Source of the DNA: Brienomyrus brachyistius
Taxonomy: Eukaryota > Chordata > Actinopteri > Osteoglossiformes > Mormyridae
Reading direction: 5' to 3'
NCBI RefSeq assembly: GCF_023856365.1
Contig: NC_064539.1
Coordinates: forward strand, 18,417,019 to 18,481,018
DNA length: 64,000 nt
Positions within the stretch are counted from its first letter, which is position 1, and each line of letters opens with the position of its first letter. Under the pieces are notes generated by a model. That model did no database searches and had not been told where the DNA came from. It was given only the letters and a program-made list of their open reading frames with translations. Below, piece by piece: positions 1-12,600 of this stretch. A program made the translations under genes and the position numbers.

Positions 1-160
1 TCTTCTTCTTCTTCTTCTTCTTCTTCTTCTTCTTCTTCTTCTTCTTCTTCTTCTTCTTCTTCTTCTTCTTCTTCTTCTTCTTCTTCTTCTTCTTCTTCTT
101 CTTCTTCTTCTTCTTCTTCTTCTTCTTCTTCTTCTTCTTCTTCTTCTTCTTCTTCTTCTC
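1..160. repeat. (TCT)n trinucleotide microsatellite
   Basis: An uninterrupted run of TCT units fills the window edge and then decays into imperfect ATCATT units up to about 178. It lies in a znf462 intron, 5' of the first visible exon. The full length is unknown because the array is cut by the window boundary. Confidence 0.97.
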
Positions 161-651
161 ATCATTATCATTATCATATATTGCAGTCTCTTAAATAAAG
201 ATATATTATTTTATGTAAATTGAAATACTTTTACAAAATAGTTGTAACTCTGAGGCGGTGGAGTCACAGATTATGTGTTCTGCCCAAAAATGTTGCAGTT
301 AAGATGGAGGGGAGAGGTTGCTTAAGATTTTTTTATTTTATTTTCTTCTGCAAAATGCAATGTTTCAGCAATTTGGTGCTACAAAAGTTGAACAGGGTTG
401 ATAGCTCAAATTATATGTTGAAATTCATGGCCCTAAAGAGAAACATGACCTTATCTCTGGATGATTTTGAAATTAAGCATTTTCATATTTTTCCCCCAAG
501 AAATATTTATTGACAAAACTACTGGTGTCAGACTGCCAGAAATCTTTACTTCTCCTGTTAAAATGAAATTTCAAAATGTATATAAAATGCAGAACCTTTA
601 CACTTAGGATTAAGGAATCTGTACACAAGCAGCTTTTTAAAATATTTTCAG

Positions 652-3600
652 GAGGTCCCAGAAAATCCAGCTCCTCTCCCAAAAGAAGGTGGGATGAGCA
701 GAAATGTCAGTGAGGACCCAGGCCCTCTGGATATGAATCCAGTGGATTCCCTCAGCCCTGCTCCATGTGATCAGTTTGCCAAGATGGGGGACACAGTGGC
801 AGGGAAGCTGAAGCTTGGGGGGGGGCACCCGTGCCCCCAGTGCGACCGGATCTTCATGTCCAAGCAGGGCCTCCGCTCCCATGAACGGAGCCACACGGCG
901 ATCGCCATGTTCAGCCGCGAAGACAAGTACAATTGCCAGTATTGCCAGTTCGTCTCTCCCTTCAGGCACAAGTAAGACCAGATTTTTATGATCATTACAC
1001 TGAATGTGAAGACGTCTAATTTGTTCATTTCTTTTTCATCTAACTGCTGATTTTCCTTTATACCAGCTTACCTTCATCTTTGAAGAGTTTACCTTCATAT
1101 GTTGACTTGATATTAATATGCTGTGTTCTAAAAGTGCTATTTACTATATAACATTTATTTTGTTAGTGCATCTTTAAGTGTATCTTTTCCTATACTTCAG
1201 TCACATAGGGTTTCCAGGCTTGTACGTTAAGTGACATTTAAAGTGTATGAGATATAAACCAGCGATTCTCAGCCCGTGGTTTGGGTCGCGGCAAGTTCTG
1301 ACAGGGTTGTGAGGCAGAGTTGGAAATGTAAGCATTTTAAAACCAGCAAGCTCCTATGCTGATCCACGATCAGATTTCCCAGCTCCAACCCTAGAATTAT
1401 ACTATATAAATGGGTTTTAGGTCTGCAAATGCACTAGCGGAAAACTAGTGAACACTCAACCAATCCAAGAAGCCAAACCACAGATGCTTTTAAATTTACT
1501 GGCACATCCAATCAAATTTGTGCATTAGGTATTGATTGGCGTAAATTGCAGAGTGCACTGTGTACTTGGTCATAGCGTTCATTTACACCTGATATAGGGT
1601 CGCAACTGAGCTGGCATGGTAAATATTGGGGGGCAAAAAAGGTTGAGAAGCACTGATTTGAAGAATAGTAATAAGCATGACTTAAAGATCCATCTGTATT
1701 GATCTCCCATCTGTCTTTTTGTAACATAATATTCCCTAGAAAAGAAAGGAAGTAGCTTTCCATACCCATCTGGAATACGGTGAATACCTGCACTATCTGC
1801 AGTGACATCTGAATTGCATGGGTAATGTGGCACTAAGGACAGACGTGCTCACAGGACTATTTGGTAAAATGGCTTCAGTGGGTAGACTCAAAAACAGGCT
1901 ATCAGGGCTTTGGGTGTTCATGTGCTATGGCAGGAAAATGAACCGCAAATAACTCTCGCCCTCTTCAGCTTGGATCGACACATTCAGTCACATCATGGTC
2001 ACCACAAGCCTTTCCGATGCAAGTACTGTCCTTTTAAGTCGGCTTATCTCAGCCGCCTGAAGACCCACCTGCACAAAGCACACACGGGTAAGTTGCGGCT
2101 AATGGCTCACATACAACAAATCCTCTCAAAGTGCAGGAACGGTGTCGGTGAGCTTCTCAGTGGGGAACCTCATCTACTTCTGCTTATTCCCTTTGCCAAT
2201 AAACTCAAAAAACTAAATTTTAATATATGTTTAGATAATTAGTATGAGATGTGTCATAGTGCTCTCTGACTTGCTGTGTGGGTGCGAGACATGAACACTA
2301 TCCAATGACCTAAAACGACGACTGAACCCCTCTTTGGAGAATCCTTGGGTACCACTGCTTTGACTTTGTGTTGAATAAGCAATTGCTCGGAGTCCTGAAT
2401 GAGGCACATTACCTGCATTGTGATGGAGCGTCAGTTATGGCACTATGGCCATGCGGCGCGATTTCTCGAAGGTGATCTGGCTCACAGGATCCTCATTTCT
2501 GAGGACTCAAGCGGCTGGACCAGGCCAAGGGGGCGCCCACGTAACACCTGGTTGTGGCAGATAGACAGCCATTTACAGAGGGTGGGATTGAACCATTTGT
2601 TGGCCTGGGAGGATCCTGAGGTGTTTTGTCATGTGGTGCGGTAACGCACTGTACGACTGCCTGCCCCCAGCCTGACCTCACCTGATACCAACAAACTGAA
2701 ACTCTGAAAACTCCTGATTATATTGATTTATTTTTAGAGATGAATGCATAAATGTTAGCTACCAAAAAATACACATTTTTTTCTCTGTGTATTACATTGA
2801 ATTTGTGTTTTAGTACTCGATACTGGTCTTGAGACCACTTTTTTGTGGCCTTGGTTCGTCTCGAAATCAACTTTATTTTGCCTCGGTCTTGTCTCAGTAT
2901 CAGACATAGAGGACTTGAGGTTTTATTTCAAGACCAGTCAAGACCAGTCATCAAAAAACATAAATATTTATCACAACAGCTTAATATTCATATGCTTGTT
3001 ACCCCTGATAACCCGACATACTCGAAATACTTTGATTTTCACACCCATTAATATCAGCTTTGTAACTTGTCTCGGTCTCGTCCTGACCTAGTCATGGTCT
3101 TGTCTCGGTCTCAAAACACTCTGGTCATGGTAATGACTTGGTCTCAGTTTAGGTGGTCTTCACTACATTAATTCATTGAAGTCTAAGGAGGAAGTCACTA
3201 TGTTACTCAGCTGGCCCATTTCAGGTGCATAGCCTTGACTGAAGCAGCATATTATAAGCATTTGAATACTTCATATTTAAAAAAACATTTCACTGCCTTT
3301 TTTGTTTCATGCTTTTAAGCAGAAACACTGTTTTACACTGACTTATTCCACTCAGCATATTTGATATGTTTGTGGCTTTTGAAAAGGAAATATAATTAAA
3401 GAATTTAAGGGTTTTGCTGCCTTTTCTTTGCATTTTATAATATGAAACAAAAAGCCACATTTTCTCAGATTTTCTTAGAGACTGTAAATGAATTTTCAGG
3501 CATGGTATTGATCAGTGTCATAATGGCCAATGCCAAACTGCTATAGCTTGCAATAATAATCTTCAGTCATTAATTTTCTAGTTAAATTGGGATAGATGTG

Positions 3601-6600
3601 AATGTAAGAAATACTTAATACAGTGTATGCTATCATCACTGATTTTTTTTTTTTATTAGGAAAATGCTTTCTGGATTTTTCTTGAAAACCTTATGTTAAA
3701 ATATTACCATATAGTGATGGTCAAGTGAAAAGTATTAGTCAAAAGTCTGGACACACCGTCTGAAAATCATTTGCTTTTCAAAAAGATGATGACCCTAAGC
3801 ACACCTTGAGCTTATGTAGATGCTGTGTTACCTTGTGACCTGAACCCTATACAGCTGGTTTGGGATGAGTTGGATTGAAGAGTAAGAAAAAGGTAGCCAA
3901 GCTGTGCCCAGAAGCTGTGCTTCAGGACTGTTGGAGGAACATTCCGGGTGGAATGTCCTGAAAGCTAGTTGAAAGAATGCCAGTGGTCAACAATGCTGTC
4001 ATCGAAACAAAAGATTCTATTTTCAAGAGTCTAAAATTTTTGAAATGTTTTGAGGTGTTGAACCGTTCACTTGGTCATTGCAGCATTTTGTCATTGCAAT
4101 GTTTCATTACCTCAAGGCCTTTTACTGCAAGGTTAATAACATAGATTAAATAGAGACAAAAACAGGTGTGTCCAGACATCTGAGTGGTATTATATTGGTA
4201 CCTGAGTTTTTTTGAAAGATAAACAGAAATAGGGAAATATGTGACTTTCTAACTCGTAAGTTTCACTTACATCTTAAACATACAGAAAAAAATATAAAGC
4301 TTAACTCTATGCTATGGTGAATGAATCATTTCATATTCTTCAGAATAGCAAACTGCTTACGAAAATAGAATCCCTTGCATCCATAGAAGAGCTTTTTCCT
4401 CAATTTTTAAGCAATGACTATTAAATTTAAAATGATCACTATTATGTTTATACTTTTAGTAAGCTGTAAACCTACTATTTAAACATAAATTATAAAGAAT
4501 AAATGCCCTTGTGCTGCTTACTGTTCTGTGGTTGTCGTCTTCTCATTAGGTTGATGTGTAAGTTGGTTGGATGACTTGTCGGTTTACTGTTTCTTAAATA
4601 GGTGAGAACACGTATAAGTGCCTGGAGTGTGCTTTCTCCACGATGACCATCAGCCAGCTGAAGGATCACTCCCTGAAAGTGCATGGGGAGGCTCTCACCC
4701 TCCCCAAACTGCGAGCGGCCACCCAGACAGCGGTGCGCCCTCACAGGCTCATGACGACGACCGACCAGCCTGCCGCTCTTCCTGAGTCTGAGGGTACGTT
4801 TTCGTCTTCCGTCCCGCACATGGTGCTATGGAGTCCCCACAGTTTCTTGGCCGCTGGCCTAAACGACAGTGACATTCTTATCGGAACAGAGCTTCGTTTT
4901 AAGTGCTCGTTTGTGCTTCTGTCATTATAAAGATTGACTTTGCATTTCATATCTGACTTCATTCTACCTCCTGGAGTGTTTTGTAAGAAATCTGTGTTTT
5001 GTGGGTCCGCCTGTGATGGAACGAGCTGCAGAAACACATCTGGTCATCAGACTCCTTATCTATCTTAAGACCCATCCATTCCATGAATTCCTCTACTAAT
5101 CTGATTGTCCTTCATGCTTTTGTGTTGTGCTTACTGGCCCTTGGGTAGTCTTATTAGGTTCCTACTTTGTTGATAGTTATATGTAGTGTTGTATAGCTGT
5201 TGGCAGAGGTGGATAGTTCAGGTCCCGAAAGTAAAAAAATCCAGAACAAGGTTTTGTTTCAGCCAGCCAGTTGAGTACTCTGTGACTGTGACTCTTTACA
5301 CTAAACTGGTTGGATGGGCCAATACTATCCACCTCTGGCCGTTGGGAATTCCTTGTAAATCCGCCTAGCTACACTTATGCCAGGTCGCCTCTGAGACAGA
5401 ATTAATATTTGCAAATAATATTTGCTTATCTTGCATGTCACCTTGGACAAAAGCATCTGCTAAATATGTAAATGTAAATGTATGTTGAATATTTTCTCCA
5501 GCTGTCGAGCAGCCATAGTTATTCTGTGCTGAAAAATTCTGTAAAGTGTCAGGAAATATAATCAATAAAAACGGCGTTTAGGATAAAATGGGGTCAGCAG
5601 GGTGGCTCAGTGGGAAACACTGTGACCTCACACCTCTACTCGAAGGTCAAAGGTTCAAATTCCAAGCTGCACCCTAGCCTTCCGCCCTGTGCTATTTGGG
5701 TATGAGTCTTGCTGCCCCCCCCCACCCTAACGAGAAAAAATTATTGGATAGTCAATGGATAATAAAACGGTTTATAAGTTTATAATATGATACAACGGTG
5801 ACTTTTTTTTAAAATTCATTTAATGTTATATCGTATCTGTTTGTCTCCCCGTTTTTTACAGAACCGATAGATTTAGAGCCTCCTGATGTCCAAGAGCATC
5901 TTGGTCAGTACGAGCTGCCGTCCTGCATGCAGACCCCCTCCAGCCCTCCTGCGTTTGCGGGGCTGGAGCCCAGGCTGGACGGGGTCCTCATCTGTGAATT
6001 CTGCGAGTTCAGTTCTGGGTATATGCAGAGCTTACGCAGACATTACCGAGACCGACATGACGGCAAAAAGCTCTTCAAGTGCAAAGACTGCACCTTCTTC
6101 ACATGCAACAGGTGCCTTCTCTGGGAAGCGATAAACACAGTACAGGCACTCCTCTACTTACGAACTTTCAACTTACGAACTTCCAGACATATGAACGAAG
6201 AGAACTTAAGTCTAAATTGTGTTTGGTTGTTGTGGACAGGAAACGAGAGCCCATCGTTTTTTTTTTTTTTCTCTGCACACCAATTCCCCCTAGTACGACT
6301 TCTGGCCGCTACTCCCGCCGCGCAGCAGTGTATCGTTCGTACTCCCAGCATCGTAGTTCTTAATACTTGCGTATACCCTTAAAAGGATGTTGAATGACGA
6401 CTTACGAACATTTCAAGTTACGAACGGCCGTTCGGAGCGTAACTCGTTCGTAAGTAGAGGAGCGCCTGTATCGTTCACGTTATTGCATAGAGTTTGCCTG
6501 TGCTACCTTGGATTTCATTCTGTAAGGACTTAGGAAATTATCTGATTTAAATGCTACTTCGTGTGCATGTCAATGACATTTCTTCCCTTGATGTCCTCTA

Positions 6601-9600
6601 CAACTGCTAATTGCTCACAAATTGATCTCTCAGGTCAACATTCACCATGCATGTTGAAACTGGACACAGTGCCACCCCCCCTGAAGAGGGACCCAAAGAC
6701 CTGCATTGCCCACTCTGTCTCTACCACACGCAATTCAAGAGCAATATGATTGACCATGTTGTCCTTCATCGTGGTAAGTCTGCTAAGGCAATGTTTGAGT
6801 GCTGTGCTTAGCTTTGATAATAATTTGATAAAATGTATTTTTTGCTGTCAATTGTGTTATGAATAACAGATAAAATATTAGTGAATTACTGTAGTGTAAT
6901 ATATTAAACATTTTTACACTGTCTTATTTAGCGAATTTTAGTTTCTCTCTGGAAAAAGAAAATATTTGGGAAGCTGGGCTTTGCAAACATGGGGGAGGTT
7001 TCTGGTTAATGACTGTTTTATAACAGAGCATAGACAGTGTGAAATCCACCGAAAGCTGACATAGTGTCTAGGAAACACGCAGGTAAATTGACTTAAAAAT
7101 TACTTCAAATAGTATAAAATACTCTCACAAAAACGACATTTAAGGATACTGCTTCAAAAAGAGTTAATTCATTGGGCTCAAAATCAGACAAAGCACATCT
7201 TGCAAAGCAGAAAACAAGCATTTATATAAGTAGGCACTGGAGATGCATTTAATATCTGCTAACAGAATATGCAGAAGCGTTTTTAAAAATTGGAAGCATT
7301 ATCATTGTATGTTACATCTAGAATAAAAAAAATGTAGCTGTACAGAACTATACTTTTATAATGGCAGATGTTGAAGACTTCCTCAGCTTCTGAGTGGCTG
7401 CTGTAAATTCTCCAGCACATACTCTATACAGTAATGTGCCCAATATCACAGTCTTCCACACTAAAGCTTGTACTTCCCACCAAAAGAACAGATCACTGAA
7501 GAACTGAATGATGATTCAGTGTTAAATAGGAATTAAAAAAAACAAAATTCGCCTACTTAGATACCCAATTCATAATAGATTCTGCCTCATACTGTAGGTA
7601 CGTGGTTTTATTAATGTTGTTATTTGGATAAATGCCCTGCTTGTTCTAGCTGGTACATTCATTTCAAATTTCAATTAGTAACCATTGGTGTGCTACAGAA
7701 TTCTGGTATAATACAACAATGTTATGCTGAATGAATGGTGAGACAAGACATAGAGGGTTGTTCATGACCTTGAATTGTTGGAAAGTGTAAAATGTGCGTA
7801 GAAATTCTGTACATCCTTTAAAATTCACAGTGTTTACCGCATTCATGTCATTATGACATTGACATCAAGATTATTTTTTCCTTTATGTAAGCATGTAACC
7901 GACAACGTGTTATGTGAAAAGCCAAAAGCCAGCATCATCAGGGAATTTATTAAAAATAATGGGGAGACCTTGGTTTGATGTGTGAATAACCAGTAATTTA
8001 CTCATGTATGCTTTCAGGATATAAATAGCGAAATGGTGTCCACCTATGTTGCTGTGTGATGACTTATCTCAGGCCACAGTAAAGGCTTTATGGTGCATTA
8101 AAGAGATTCAGTAACGGGCAAGCATGGAAGTTTTGTGAGGAATGCACACTATTTAACCCTTCTTGTGGTGCTCACCCGTTAGACTGCTGTGTCGTGCATA
8201 TATGTATTTTTTTTTTAAATAGTACGTTCCTGCCTTTGCAGTGTTTCACACAGCACCGCAACACCAGTCTCCCCGACGGGGTGATGTCATCCTATGTGCA
8301 ATGTCTTAAGGCGGCAGTAACGAATTAAATTTAGCCGTGACAACATTTGTTGTGAAGTAGGAGGTATTTGGAACCAGCATGACCTTATCCGGATCAGGTC
8401 ATCCCACCAAAATGGATGAGACAACACGAAAGGAACTAATAGCTATGCCACAAAGAATCCAATGAGCACTCGCTGAAGGTGCTGCAGGCCTTTTTGTCAA
8501 AGAATTTGTACGTGTCGAAACAGAAGCCAAGATGTACACATCTGGGCTCAGAGGGTTAGTGTCAGAAGAAAAAGCTCTGCTCTAAGAAGCCCGCGTTTAA
8601 TACATTCAGGATGAAACCTTGTGGGTTTTGGAGGAACAGGCATGAAAAAAGGTCTAGTCTGATGAAACCAAGATCACTTTGGATGCAATGCAAAACATTA
8701 TGTTGGATGAAAACCAAGCATCACGCATCATTCAGGGAAACCCATCCCAAATGTAAAGCGGAGAGCCTTTTATCTGCCCTCATTTGGCACTGGTGAGGCT
8801 ATGAGGATGGTTAGGGAGCTGGGAGATACCAAACGCAGACCAAATCTTGAAAATAACCGGCACCCCTCTGCCAGAAAAATTGCAACTGGGAAAGATGATA
8901 ATGTTTCAACACAACCATGAACCAAAGCACACTGCCAAATAACAGGAAGTGACTAAATAAATAAAAGGACTTCATCCTGGAGTGACCTATAATCATTACT
9001 GAAATCCTGACCTGAAGATGGTAGTTTACAAGCAGTTTCTCTGAGCCTGATGAGAAAATGTACCCAAAGCCAGATCTGCCAAAAGCCAAAGGTGGCTAGT
9101 ATATGCCAGTGTTTCCCAATCCGGTCCTCGGAGACGCCCAGACAGTCCACGTTTTTCATCCCTCCCAACTCCCAGCCAGAGAGTCCACATTGCTTCCTTG
9201 GGATGACCCATGTCCGCGGGTCTCTGAGGACTGGATTGGTATATACACTGGTATAAGCGCGTACTGTTTGTATATGCTAAAATGCGCATATATTTTCTGA
9301 ATATTGGGGCTTGGTTATAATGTGTAAGTCTGGGAGGAGGAAGATGTCATTAATACATTATTTGTTTCTTTCCAGCACTTTTAAAGATCGTGTAGTTCTG
9401 TAGGTGGCACTTACAAAATCTGTAACAGAATGCTTTACTTTAAAGAAATAGTTTTTTTTTTTTAAATCTGAGCTGTTTGGTGCTTTGCTGCATTTCACGT
9501 TCGTCTTGTTTCTGCAGAGAAGCGGATGGAACCCCTGGAGATCAGCCATTCAAAGTTGGCCCGCCACCTGCAGGGTGTCATGTTTCACTGCCACAACTGT

Positions 9601-12600
9601 ACCTTCACCTGCTCCAGTGAAGAGAGCCTGCAGCTGCACATCTGCAAGCACAATGAGCTGAAGCCGTATAAGTGCCAGCTATGTTACTATGACAGCGAGC
9701 AGCGCGAGGACCTGGAGGCCCATCTCCGTGATGAACACAAGGTAGGCTGCTGTTCCCTGTCACCCGAGCCACACTGTCTCACTCTTACACTCTGCATTTA
9801 TGCCCAGTGGGGTTCATTCCTCTCTAAAGAATAACTTCTAACCCTACATTCAATCTCTGCCTGCCACTGTGCTCTAAAAACCAAAACAGTTCAGTCATTT
9901 TCCACTTCCATTCCATTGCATGCTTTAAATCGATGATTAAATCACCAGTGAATGTGATAAAAGGCACTATTAGACTGTTGTATGGCTGTTGAACAGAAGG
10001 GATTTATAAAAAAAAAAAAAAGTGAACATTTTAAAGTATGAGACATAGTTATGCAAATGTCATTTGTAAAGTCTGATAATTGTGCATTATGAGATTTAAG
10101 GTGGATTTTGAAATTTTGACGCAGTGATGTGGGGGTAGCGTTCTTTGTAGTATGTGCAAGAATATTTCTTTGTAATTTAATATAAGAATTATGGTTAATC
10201 TGAAGTTTTTTATATCCAGTTTGTAAAGATGATTGTAGTTCCCAGAATGGGTATTAATTTGAAAGTGTGATACTATAAAGTTTTGATGAAAGAACTTTAT
10301 TAAACATATCAAACATTACAATTAAAATAAAAATTCTTTTTCACCCATATTAAAACTGTTGTATTATGGGTGTTAGAAATAATTTATTCCTTCATTTCAA
10401 AATTGGTATATCTCAAGACATAAACCTGTTTTGGGTAGTTCCTAAAACATCACATTAATATTAATTTCATTCATATTTACATTTACACATTTAATAGACG
10501 CTTTTGTCCATAGTGACAAACAAGAACAAGCTGATCGCACATTGCAGACACGCCATAGAGGAGGCAAGTGCAGCTGGGCTGAGCTTCCAGGTACAAGTGT
10601 AAGCGGTTTTGGGGCAGGAGCTACAAAACAATTTCTAACAAAACAAGAACCTAATAAGACAACTCAAGGTCCGGATCTTTGCTCGAATACAGTTTTAATT
10701 TAGTCAACGAACTAGCTGTTTTCTTCAGCACTGAATGGTTATAGTTTGGAAAGGATGTCTAAGCCCTTATGTGGTATTGTGCATCCATCGGAGAAGTAGA
10801 ACACCTTCCTTGGGAATCTTCCATGCTTCCTTTCCAGAATGGCAAAAAATAGTTCTCCTCTGTGGTTTTGATAGATGCACAAGTGTGGCTTATAATATAC
10901 ACTGAGAGTTTGCCTTGTCGTGCCTCATGCAGCAGATAAAAGGATGGACGGTAGCTTACAAAATGTTCCAGATATAAGATTTCAGCCTCTCCAAAACGGC
11001 AGACTACTTCAGGGAGGAATGTGGAGGCCGTCCGAGTAAACAATGGTTCCATCCAAAACAGCATCTCAAAAACACAACCTCAAGTCTCTCATCCTTGTGT
11101 TTCAAACACAGTAAGTGCCAATAATGCAGGTTGCATATACCTGCTTCAGACCTAACCTCACTAAAACCAGCCTGGATGCCAAATGGCTTCTGTCTTTTAC
11201 AAAGAAACAGAGACAGACTCTGATTCACTGGTCTCTCCACTGGAGGTTTTTTTCGCAGACGAATCCAGTCTTTTTTTCCCTCTACCCATTATCTAGCTCA
11301 CAACTTGACAGCAGAATGATTTTATCTCACCTGTCTCATTTAGAATCTCCCCCCTCCATTTTTTAGCTGTGAGTTTGTCCATATACCTTTCTATTTTTGA
11401 AGGACCCTTGATGTGTAGTACTGCAGTTTGCATTGACCTGGAGGACAGTTTTATTTATATAAATATATATACACACGCACACACACACAGACCAGAATCT
11501 TGGTATAGCTTCACCAACATTTATCCAATACTCCTGATTATTAATTTGACTTGTTTTTCCCTTTGCTGCCTGTGTTTATTTTTCTTCCCTATCTAATTAG
11601 CTACAAATAAATTGTGTCCTTTGTCTCAAAGGTTCTGTTTGCTGAGGAATTCCTAATTTCTGTATTGTTTATCGCAATCTGAAATTAAGCAACATTAAGC
11701 TTCTAAATAATTTATCAGGGGGTGGCATGGTGGTGCAGTGGATCGCACTGTTGCCTCACACCTCTGGGACCCGGGTTCGAGTCTCCGCCTGGGTCACATG
11801 TGTGCGGAGTTTGCATGTTCTACCCATGTCGCATAGGATAAGCAGTTTAGAAAATGGATGGATAATTTATCAAACTTCCATTTTTTTATTTTATTTTAAC
11901 ATTTATAATTTTTTTTTTTTTTGCATTTCTACACACGGTGTAAGCTGCTTCAGATACAGTGGGGGGTTAAATGTGAATTTACATTCTGCTCTTCCTGTTT
12001 GGTACCCCTCTCTCCTGTAGGTGATCCGGAACTTTGAGTTGGTAGGACGGGTCAATTTGGACCAATTAGAAATCTCAAAAAGCAAGCTGGGCAGTCTCAG
12101 CAGTGCTGAAGAGGAAGAAGGGGTTGATGAGGAGTGTGATGATGACGGTGAGAATGAAGGCGATGAAGAGCATGAGAGGCCTGAACCCAAAGGTTAGAGT
12201 TCAGCAACGTAGATATTATAGGTAACCCAGCTGCTTCTGCCGTGTATGTCTGTGACCTCTGACCTTTGGCCTCCGACCTGCAGATGCCTCTGGGTCCCCA
12301 AGCAGCAGTGTGTCAGGCTGTAGTGACAAGAGGTTCCCCTGTGAGTTCTGTGGCCGTACATTCACCCACACCGCCGAGTGGGAACGACACGTCCTCCGGC
12401 ACGGCATGTAAGTCCCCCTCCTTTTGACTTCCCCATCTGTTTTTAAAGCATAATGAAATCTCATGGACTGTGTCCCACTTCTGTAAAATTAGGACTGTTA
12501 CCACCATCAAGATGGAGGACAACCTCACCCAGACAGATGGAACTGCTATGAAGTTGGAGGCTGATGTGTCACGAATTGATGAAGACTTCCCTGGGGCTAC

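Noticed and set aside
220..513. 97-codon open frame before the first znf462 exon
   Set aside because: AT-rich intron sequence with no C2H2 signature and no splice sites in phase with the exon at 652.
10759..11240. Minus-strand frames with FYFSDGC-like words as a transposase gene
   Set aside because: The words fall in different frames and I could not tie them to a known family, so it is only mentioned as an unassigned intron segment.
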